From positions 1 to 32,517 of the forward strand of contig DASREM010000016.1 of NCBI GenBank assembly GCA_035652095.1: a DNA stretch of 32,517 nt, read 5' to 3'. Below the pieces are notes generated by a model. The model did not search any database and was not told where the DNA came from. It worked only from the letters and a program-made list of their open reading frames with translations. The translations under genes and the position numbers were made by a program. This document shows positions 16,760 through 23,081 of the stretch, piece after piece (position 1 is the first letter of the stretch; every line of letters begins with the position of its first letter). Source of the stretch: DASREM01 sp035652095 (GTDB lineage: Bacteria; Acidobacteriota; Terriglobia; Terriglobales; Acidobacteriaceae).

Positions 16760-16910
16760 GCTTTTCATCTCGTGGTTTTCAGAGATGTAGGATGGGCTCA
16801 CGGCTCCCGCGCGGGTGCACCACATCTCGCGGTTTCGAGATGTGGGGTTTTTGCTGGAGTCAGGTCTCGCGCGGATGGCCCACATTTCCTGATTTTCGGG
16901 ATGTGGGGTG
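16760..16910 (+). repeat. Three tandem palindromes (copies A-C of the CCCAC/GTGGG family)
   Basis: Three related hairpins follow the CLC stop at intervals of about 55-60 bp. A: CATCTC 16766-16771 with GAGATG 16782-16787. B: CCACATCTCG 16820-16829 with CGAGATGTGG 16836-16845. C: CCCACAT 16879-16885 with ATGTGGG 16901-16907, extended by G-T pairs. Loops are rich in G and T on the plus strand (GTGGTTTT, CGGTTT, GATTTT). The spacers share a CTCGCGCGGATGG-like element, so the unit as a whole seems duplicated. They lie between convergent genes. Confidence 0.85.
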
Positions 16911-16919
16911 TAGTGGACT

Positions 16920-17339
16920 TCAACTCGCGCGTCGCACTGCCGCGCTCTGTAGCACTTCTTCTGCCTGCACGCCTTTTTTCCCACCGGTCTGCGCCGAAAT
17001 CTGTTGTCCCAGCCCCGCCGCGACCTCCTGCATTTGCCGGTCGGTAGTTTCCAGTTCCTTCCGTAACTCTTCGCTCGCTTTCATCGCCTCCGCACGCGCT
17101 GTGTTCAGTTGTTCCAGCTTTCCGGCGATCTCCGACACAGACTCATTGAAACGCTTCACCGCCGAAAGATAGTTGTCCAGACTCAAAGCCACGCGTTTTT
17201 CCTCCGATGAGAAGTTTGACGGTTCCCGGTATTCTAGGCCATCCAGAGTCGTTGTACTTACCTTTTCCGACAATAATTCGGAGAAAAAGCTCCGCATTTT
17301 GTCCCATGCCGGACGGTTCTCCTCGGCATCCTTCCACAT
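16920..17339 (-). CDS. Coiled-coil orphan protein
   Basis: A 139-residue protein of unknown function. The N-terminal 45 residues are mixed (MWKDAEENRPAWDKM, SFFSELLSEKV). Residues 50-115 form a long charged helix likely to be a coiled coil (AVKRFNESVSEIAGKLEQL, EELRKELETTDRQMQEV). No signal peptide or membrane span is seen. The ATG at 17339 is chosen over a GTG at 17345 because an ideal AGGAGG lies 7 bases before it. The GC content around it is lower than in neighbouring genes, which may hint at recent acquisition. It is convergent with the CLC gene, with three palindromes between them. Confidence 0.7.
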   Translation of the reverse strand: MWKDAEENRPAWDKMRSFFSELLSEKVSTTTLDGLEYREPSNFSSEEKRVALSLDNYLSAVKRFNESVSEIAGKLEQLNTARAEAMKASEELRKELETTDRQMQEVAAGLGQQISAQTGGKKGVQAEEVLQSAAVRRAS

Positions 17340-17580
17340 TCCCACACCTCCTCACCCAAAAAGCATACCGCTTTTCATCGTCGGGAATTCCACACTCGAC
17401 GGTGGTATCCAAATATTCACCAATCACCAATCGATTCACGGGATCGCCCATCTCCTTCGTTTGCCAATTGTTGGCCCAGCAATCTTCAACCAACCTCCCA
17501 AGGAACTGCTTATCCTACCGGGAGCCAGCACGTGCTTCTCCTCCTCGGCGCAAAGGCTCTTGCAGCACTAAAATTCCTTC

Positions 17581-18579
17581 ATGCGCGCCATGCAACTCGC
17601 CGCCCCGCGCCCGATAGAACAAAATCCTCTCCACTTCGCTGAACTTCCCGACCCCACTCCCGCTCCCGGTCAAGTCCGCGTACGGGTTTCGTGCTGTGGC
17701 CTCTGCCACACCGACCTCCATACCGTGGAAGGCGAACTCGCGCTTCCTAGGCTCCCGGTTGTTCCGGGCCATCAGATCGTTGGCATCATTGACGCCCTCG
17801 GGCCTGGCGTTCGCACTTTCAAAGAAGGGGATCGTGTCGGCATACCCTGGTTGCACGCCACAGATCAGACCTGCCACTACTGTCGCATGAATCTGGAGAA
17901 CCTCTGCGACCATGCCCGGTTCACCGGCTATCACTTCGATGGAGGCTACGCCGAGTACACGCTGGTGGGCGAGCACTACGCTTACCCCATCCCTGCAATC
18001 TTTTCCGATGAGCACGCCGCCCCCCTGCTTTGCGCCGGCATCATCGGATACCGCTCCTTCCGCCTCTCCACTGCCGGCATAGGCGCTCGCCTCGGCCTCT
18101 ACGGCTTCGGCGCTTCTGCTCACCTGGTTCTTCAATTCGCGCGTCACCTCGGCTGCGAAGTCTATGTTTTCACTCGCACGCCGGCCCATCGCGATCTCGC
18201 AATCCAACTGGGGGCCGTCTGGACCGGCGCCGCCGAAGAAACCCCGCCTGCTCCGCTCGACGCTTCCATCATCTTCGCGCCGGCTGGTGCCCTGGTTCCT
18301 CTCGCCCTTCGTGCTCTACGCAAGGCCGGAACTCTCACTCTCGCCGGCATCACCATGTCTACCATCCCTCAAATGGACTACGCGCTCCTCTATCAAGAAC
18401 GCACCATCAGAAGCGTCGCCAACAGCACTCGCCAGGACGCCCATGAGTTCCTTCAGCTTGCCGCCGAAGTCCCACTCAGAACCGAAGTCGAAGTCTTTCC
18501 CCTCGATCACGCCAATCAGGCTTTGACAAAATTGAAGACAAGCCAAATTCAGGGCGCCGGAGTGTTGCGGGTGAGGTAA
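17581..18579 (+). CDS. Zinc-dependent alcohol dehydrogenase family protein
   Basis: A 332-residue medium-chain dehydrogenase/reductase, oxidising alcohols with NAD(P). Catalytic zinc ligands are Cys42 (GLCHTDLH), His64 (PGHQ) and Cys151 (LLCAGIIGYRS). The cofactor fold has GFGASAH at 175-181. The structural zinc lobe reads TDQTCHYC...C: Cys98, Cys101 and Cys109 are kept, but the first ligand is Asp95 where Cys is usual. This could still bind zinc, or the site may be weakened. The length is typical for the group. It stands alone on the plus strand, with a 241-bp gap upstream that holds no clear gene. The substrate is not predictable. Confidence 0.9.
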   Translation: MRAMQLAAPRPIEQNPLHFAELPDPTPAPGQVRVRVSCCGLCHTDLHTVEGELALPRLPVVPGHQIVGIIDALGPGVRTFKEGDRVGIPWLHATDQTCHYCRMNLENLCDHARFTGYHFDGGYAEYTLVGEHYAYPIPAIFSDEHAAPLLCAGIIGYRSFRLSTAGIGARLGLYGFGASAHLVLQFARHLGCEVYVFTRTPAHRDLAIQLGAVWTGAAEETPPAPLDASIIFAPAGALVPLALRALRKAGTLTLAGITMSTIPQMDYALLYQERTIRSVANSTRQDAHEFLQLAAEVPLRTEVEVFPLDHANQALTKLKTSQIQGAGVLRVR

Positions 18580-18716
18580 ACCTCCCAGAGATTCTGTTTG
18601 TCTGTACTGTAGGCAACATCAGAATGCCGGGAAATTTTTGCGCGCGCACTGCATTGCCTATCCTGAATTCCCTGGATTGTAAGTAGCTATTTTGCTATCG
18701 TGTGCTCGAATTTTAC

Positions 18717-18747
18717 GTTTGTCACGATCTGTGTCGGCGTGACGAAC
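18717..18747 (+). promoter_or_regulatory. 10-bp stem-loop in the leader of the Asp-box gene
   Basis: GTTTGTCACG (18717-18726) pairs with CGTGACGAAC (18738-18747), with one T-G pair and an 11-base loop. It lies about 97 bases before the ATG of the propeller gene. No T-run follows, so it is not a standard terminator. It could be a protein-binding dyad or an RNA leader structure. No known riboswitch class is recognised. Confidence 0.5.
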
Positions 18748-18843
18748 TCCTTCCCCAAGGTAAGTTTTCCCCCACTTTCCTCTCGGAATCTCCCCCATCC
18801 GACGCGACCCACGGCCCCAACTTTTCTGCTGAGAGGCGCCCAA

Positions 18844-20739
18844 ATGAAACGTCACTTCGCTGTCTTCTCCCTTCTCGTCTTCACCCTCTTTTCAGCCGCG
18901 ATTGCAGCACAAACCAATAACTGGACTCCTGTCAACAGTCCTTCGCAGGGTCCGATCCTCGCCTTTGCCGATGCTCCAAACGGTTCCACTCTGCTTGCCG
19001 CCAGCGGTACAGGTATTTTTTCCACCGCCGATGGCGGCAATACCTGGATCTCCGCTGGGAATGCCGGCCTCGCTTCTCTTCAGGTTGACTCTCTTCTCTA
19101 CGTCGGTTCGAATCTGCTCGCCAGCACCCATAACGGTGTCTATTGCTCGAAGGATAATGGCGCTACTTGGATCTCCAGTTCCACCGGAATCCCCAAGGCT
19201 TACAACAGCTACCTGACAGTTTTTAAACTTGTCTCCTCGCCCAGCGGCATCATCTATGCCGCAACGGAGTCCGGCATTTACAAGAGCACGAACTCTGGGA
19301 CTAACTGGACCGCCCTCAGCAAGATCCCCAATGCCGGCGCAACCACTCGCGCGATCGTCGTTGACTCCGCGGGCGTCATCTATGCCGGGACCACCTCCGG
19401 CGCCAACGGCGGATCCGCCTCCGCTGCCGGCAGCATCTACATCTCCAGCGATGGTGGACTTTCGTGGCGCTACTCCGGTATCCAGGATTGGTCTTTCCGT
19501 ACCCTGACCATCGATTCGACCGGCCGCATCTTTGCCGGATCCTGGCACACTCCCTACACTCCCGGCGCTCTCTACTGCTCGTCAGATCACGGAGCTACCT
19601 GGAAGGTTTTGCTCTCCAACCTCTCCGTAAACGTTGTCGAGGTCATCGGTTCAACCGTCTGGGTCGGAACTCGCGAGGCCATCCTCTACAAGTCCCTCGA
19701 TGGAGTCAGCTTCCAGACCGTCCCCGCCGGTTCCATGTCTGTGTTTGCCATCCATCAGACCAAAGCCTGCCTGCTCGCAGGCTCGGACGGCCTCTTCACT
19801 TCTCTGGACAGCGGCAGCACCTGGCAGCAGCATTCTGTCAGCTTCAATATCACGGGACAGATCAGCCAGGTTGTCTTTGCCAACGATGGCAGTATCTACG
19901 CCCGATCCCAGCTATTTGGGATTTTGCGTTCCTATGATGGGGGCGTGACTTGGACCTGGGTCAATAACGGCCTTAACCTCGAACAGAACCGTTCGCCTAA
20001 CTACGACGAGATCTTTACCAATCAGCTTGGCGAGATGCTGACCTCCCGCCGCAACGTGCTCTATCGTCTCGTGGGAAACGGCAATACCTGGGTTCCCTCA
20101 AATCTCAAGCCCGCGAATTACGTCACCGCGCACATAGTTACTCCGACCGGGGAGATTCTCGTCTCCGATTACTTCTCCTGTATTTACCGCTCAACCGATG
20201 GAGGCACTACGTTTACCGGTTGTAATAACAAGATCTCAACTAGCGCCGGTATCGTATTCAAGCTTTACAACGCGTCGAATGGAACGCTCTATGCAGCGGC
20301 GGAAGTTGGAGGAATCTATGCCTCTACCGACGATGGTTATACTTGGACCAATCTTGGTCTCACCGCGAAAGGCAATACCTACGATGTGATCCTTACCCCT
20401 GCTGGCGAACTCATCGCCTGTGAGGCTTCAAGCGCGGGCGTCGTTTTTCGCTACACCGGCAACAATACCTGGGTTCGCTCCGATACCGGAATCACCGGTT
20501 CGGACGTTATCTACCACCTGAAGGTAACCTCCACTGGGCAGATTCTGGCCACAGGAAACCTGGGTGCCTACATCTCTCCCGACGGCCATACCTGGACCCC
20601 CATGACCGGCTTGCCCAGGCTCAGCAGAACCTACACCGAAGAAGTCCGCCCACAGTTCCCCGTCTCCGATTCGAATAACTACATCTACGTCGGATTTTCT
20701 TACGAAGGTTTGGGCATCTATCGCACAGGCCCACTCTAG
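18844..20739 (+). CDS. Secreted Asp-box (BNR/sortilin-like) beta-propeller protein
   Basis: A 631-residue secreted protein: a signal peptide (about residues 1-22, cut after AIAA) followed by repeats along its whole length. Eleven Asp-box-like motifs are visible: STADGGNTW, SKDNGATW, STNSGTNW, SSDGGLSW, SSDHGATW, a weak SLDGVSF, SLDSGSTW, SYDGGVTW, STDGGTTF, STDDGYTW and SPDGHTW. Such motifs mark turns between blades of sialidase- or Vps10-like propellers; eleven could make a 10-bladed propeller or two smaller ones. No sialidase arginine triad or catalytic motif is evident, so binding is likelier than catalysis. The ATG at 18844 is supported by a GAGAGG element and by the signal peptide. A terminator follows. 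Confidence 0.85.
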   Translation: MKRHFAVFSLLVFTLFSAAIAAQTNNWTPVNSPSQGPILAFADAPNGSTLLAASGTGIFSTADGGNTWISAGNAGLASLQVDSLLYVGSNLLASTHNGVYCSKDNGATWISSSTGIPKAYNSYLTVFKLVSSPSGIIYAATESGIYKSTNSGTNWTALSKIPNAGATTRAIVVDSAGVIYAGTTSGANGGSASAAGSIYISSDGGLSWRYSGIQDWSFRTLTIDSTGRIFAGSWHTPYTPGALYCSSDHGATWKVLLSNLSVNVVEVIGSTVWVGTREAILYKSLDGVSFQTVPAGSMSVFAIHQTKACLLAGSDGLFTSLDSGSTWQQHSVSFNITGQISQVVFANDGSIYARSQLFGILRSYDGGVTWTWVNNGLNLEQNRSPNYDEIFTNQLGEMLTSRRNVLYRLVGNGNTWVPSNLKPANYVTAHIVTPTGEILVSDYFSCIYRSTDGGTTFTGCNNKISTSAGIVFKLYNASNGTLYAAAEVGGIYASTDDGYTWTNLGLTAKGNTYDVILTPAGELIACEASSAGVVFRYTGNNTWVRSDTGITGSDVIYHLKVTSTGQILATGNLGAYISPDGHTWTPMTGLPRLSRTYTEEVRPQFPVSDSNNYIYVGFSYEGLGIYRTGPL

Positions 20740-20757
20740 AACTGATTAGTCGGTTGC

Positions 20758-20790
20758 CCCACGTCTCGCAGTTGAGACGTGGGATTTTCT
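20758..20790 (+). terminator. Terminator-like palindrome (copy D)
   Basis: CCCACGTCTC (20758-20767) and GAGACGTGGG (20774-20783) form a perfect 10-bp stem with a 6-base loop, followed by ATTTTCTT. It lies 18 bp after the propeller stop and before the convergent LolA-like gene. It belongs by stem sequence to the CCCAC/GTGGG palindrome family. Confidence 0.8.
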
Positions 20791-20805
20791 TGTTCCCCGG
20801 AAACC

Positions 20806-21900
20806 TTACCGCAGAGCGTCCAACCCCTCGCTCGCCTTTTTGAACTTTGGGTCAATCTCCAGCGCTTTCTTGAAGTGCAGTCGCGCATTCTCTATGTCCC
20901 CAGCCGCTCGATAGGCGCGTCCCAATCCAAACTGCGCGCTCGCCGATTGCGGATAATCCGCTGCGTTCGCCGTCAGCAATTCGACCGCCCCGTTGAAGTC
21001 GCGCATCTTTGCCATCTGGTATCCAATGAACTCCACGCCCTCGCGCGTATCTACTTTCGGATGCGCCGCCCTGAATCCACGATAGGTCCACATCACGCAC
21101 ACCGGGTCCGTGCGCTCCATGTAGAGCTGCTCCAACATCTGCTGCAGCGGCGTTCGCTCAAACTGTGGAGGCCCAAAGAAGCTCGCGTCTAGCTTCGAAT
21201 TCACCTCGAGCGTCTTCACTGTGTTTGAGTTCAGTTCTTTTCCTGTCGCAATCTCCGTTTCCACGATCTTGAAAGGGAACAGCACTCCATTCACTCGCCG
21301 GTAATCGCCAATCCGGTTCTCTGACCGCACCTCCGAACCGAACGCATGCACCGGAGCCGAGCGCCGGTCGCCCACGATCAAATACGTTCGGGGATCGACA
21401 AACATTTCTTTCTCAAATCCGTCCGCTAGCACCACGTGCAGGTGGTACGCAGGTTTGCCTGCGAAAGGCTCCTCTCCCACCACCTGAATTCGCGTTCCGG
21501 CCGCTTCAGGCTCGACCAGCGAATCGATGATCTCCGTCCCATGCCGCGCCGCTGCCGCCGCCGCTCCCACCGTTCGAATCACCACTCCCGGGTCCCCGTA
21601 GTACTCCCAGGCGCTGCCGTCATAGCCCTCATTGACATCGACGTGGATGTTCTTCGGATCGCCAATCGTCTTGTAATAAGGCCGCATCCGCGCAATGAAT
21701 GCGTCTGGAATCACAAACGATCCCTCGCGATACTCCAGATGTTGCACCACCGTCTCCACGGCGTTGATGTTGGCTCTCCCGCCCAGCGCCTCTACATGCC
21801 GTTCGAGTATCTCGGCCAGCCCTGGCAATTTGTCCTGTGCGCCGCACACCGCATTCAACCCGACGAACAAAAACACCCACCCTGCGATCACCTGTCTCAT
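20806..21900 (-). CDS. Secreted LolA-like domain protein with C-terminal TPR
   Basis: A 364-residue exported protein. The signal peptide covers about residues 1-21 (QVIAGWVFLFVGLNAVCGAQ). Residues about 25-260 resemble the outer-membrane lipoprotein-sorting (LolA/LolB-like) fold common in acidobacterial proteins: a HVEALGGRANINAVETV opening, strand-rich middle and YRRVNGVLFPFKI. The C-terminal 90 residues hold one clear TPR pair (ASAQFGLGRAYRAAGDIENARLHFKKALEIDP). The ATG at 21900 is chosen over an open frame 40 codons longer because it starts the signal peptide and is preceded by GGGGGA. It lies 169 bp downstream of the DUF4440 gene on the same strand. Function unknown. Confidence 0.8.
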   Translation of the reverse strand: MRQVIAGWVFLFVGLNAVCGAQDKLPGLAEILERHVEALGGRANINAVETVVQHLEYREGSFVIPDAFIARMRPYYKTIGDPKNIHVDVNEGYDGSAWEYYGDPGVVIRTVGAAAAAARHGTEIIDSLVEPEAAGTRIQVVGEEPFAGKPAYHLHVVLADGFEKEMFVDPRTYLIVGDRRSAPVHAFGSEVRSENRIGDYRRVNGVLFPFKIVETEIATGKELNSNTVKTLEVNSKLDASFFGPPQFERTPLQQMLEQLYMERTDPVCVMWTYRGFRAAHPKVDTREGVEFIGYQMAKMRDFNGAVELLTANAADYPQSASAQFGLGRAYRAAGDIENARLHFKKALEIDPKFKKASEGLDALR

Positions 21901-22069
21901 GGAGTCCCCCCGGCACGGCATAAGACTCTTGGCCCGGCGCTTTGTTAGCAAGCGCGCCGCTGAGGGATAGCGTCGTAACTCAGGATTTTTTGTTTGGGGA
22001 TCTTTTCGGCGGTTGTTCAAAAGGGATCGACATCGCTGTTACGGCGAACCCGTCTCCGCCCCGATCGTG

Positions 22070-22525
22070 CTAGTGCTGGATGGGCGTCGCGTCAGTTGCC
22101 ACACATACCCAGCGGCCCTCTTTCAGGATCCAGGTATCGATGAATCGTTCCCGGCGCACGTAGGGCTTGCCATTTTCCACGCCTTTGACCCGCATCACTC
22201 CCACCGCCACCGCGGTATGCGGACCGAACAAATGCACGGCAGTGGATTCAGGAGCGACCTGCTGCTGTTGCGCCTGTTGCGGGCTGACCGATTTCACGCT
22301 GGCCAGAAATTCTGCTTTCGATTGCATCGAGCCGTCGTCGTTCACCAGCACAATGCCGTCGTCGAGAATTCCATCCAAAGCTTTGATGTCCCCCGCCTTG
22401 TAAGCTTGGTTCCATAAGCCTTCCAACGCTGCAATCTTGGTCTTTACGGCGGCAACATCGTCCTGACCGAAACTGAACCAGGAAGCTGTGCAAACGAACC
22501 ACAACACCAGGCCGGCACGTTTCAT
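22070..22525 (-). CDS. Secreted DUF4440/SnoaL-like (NTF2 fold) protein
   Basis: A 151-residue exported protein with a signal peptide (about 1-20, FVCTASWFSFGQ) and one NTF2-like domain of the DUF4440 type. Signatures are ALEGLWNQAYKAGDIKALDGIL, DDGIVLVNDDGSMQSKAEFL, AVAVGVMRVKG and the closing RFIDTWILKEGRWVCVATDATPI. The fold is a cone-shaped pocket used for catalysis or ligand binding in other families; no role is established for these acidobacterial paralogues. The ATG at 22525 has GGAG 7 bases upstream and opens the signal peptide. A second NTF2-fold protein of a different subtype lies at 28892-29380. Confidence 0.87.
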   Translation of the reverse strand: MKRAGLVLWFVCTASWFSFGQDDVAAVKTKIAALEGLWNQAYKAGDIKALDGILDDGIVLVNDDGSMQSKAEFLASVKSVSPQQAQQQQVAPESTAVHLFGPHTAVAVGVMRVKGVENGKPYVRRERFIDTWILKEGRWVCVATDATPIQH

Positions 22526-22833
22526 GGGCTGTCTCCAGCACAAATTATGGCCCCACACAGTTCGGCAAGATAGTAAGTCGGGTGATTCCGCCGCACTGCC
22601 GGCCCATTCAACCGAAGCGAAGCCGTGCGTGCTCCGCTTTCTAATAAAGGTGGCCTATCCTGACCAGCAGTTAAAGGGGGGCAATCCTGAGCATACCCCA
22701 CGCTAGGCGGTCCATCAGGGAAATACTGTAGAAGGCCAGGGGAAAGTCCAGTATTGGTCGATGCAGGCGTTTTTGCGAAAATATCGGCGCTCGTCTGTGT
22801 AGCTCGCTCTGACGCAAATCGAGGGGTGATCGT
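22526..22833. other. Intergenic region between DUF4440 gene and broken receiver gene
   Basis: About 308 bp without a gene. It should carry the promoter of the minus-strand DUF4440 gene and the former promoter of the plus-strand receiver gene. I see no strong stem-loop or repeat. A GGGGAAAGTCC string at 22740-22750 recalls RNase P RNA, but the rest of that RNA is absent. Confidence 0.4.
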
Positions 22834-23081
22834 ATGGAGCGAGTTCCAGATACGTCGGTAAGCCCTCTGAGAATTCTTATTGTTGATCATCACGAGGCCG
22901 TTCGGAACGGCCCGCGAACGCTGTTATCTTCCTCAGAGTGGATTATTTCCGGAGAAGCATGCGACCGGGTTGGAAGCGGTCGAGAAGACAGGATCCATTC
23001 GACCGAACCTACCTGAACCGACAGAATGGCGGCGACTCGAAATAATCTCGCAGGAGACGGCGGTCTCTTTATGCAAGCTCC
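22834..23081 (+). pseudogene. Broken response-regulator receiver domain
   Basis: From the ATG at 22834 the frame gives a receiver-type start: LRILIVDHHEAVRNGPRTLL, then WIISGEAC. One extra base at about 22966 shifts the frame; read past it, the text continues as DGLEAVEKTGSIRPNL, the usual next segment of a NarL/FixJ receiver. Then the segment holding the phosphoacceptor Asp (normally VVLDI.MP) is missing, and only a PE..-like trace remains before the kinase. The acidic pair near the N-terminus is also altered (DHH for DDH). No output helix-turn-helix is left. It directly precedes the histidine kinase, which it may once have served or been fused to. A sequencing error could explain the shift but not the missing Asp region. 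Confidence 0.7.

Noticed and set aside
17143..17493. Minus-strand frame of 116 codons upstream of and overlapping the coiled-coil gene
   Set aside because: Its first part (GEYLDTTVECGIPDDEKRYA) looks protein-like, but it starts at a TTG directly abutting its GGGAGG, and its second half is out of frame over the supported gene. It may be a decayed gene; evidence is too thin.
22735..22760. GGGGAAAGTCC string resembling RNase P RNA
   Set aside because: The other conserved parts of RNase P RNA, such as the ACAGAA element, are not found nearby and the gap is too short.
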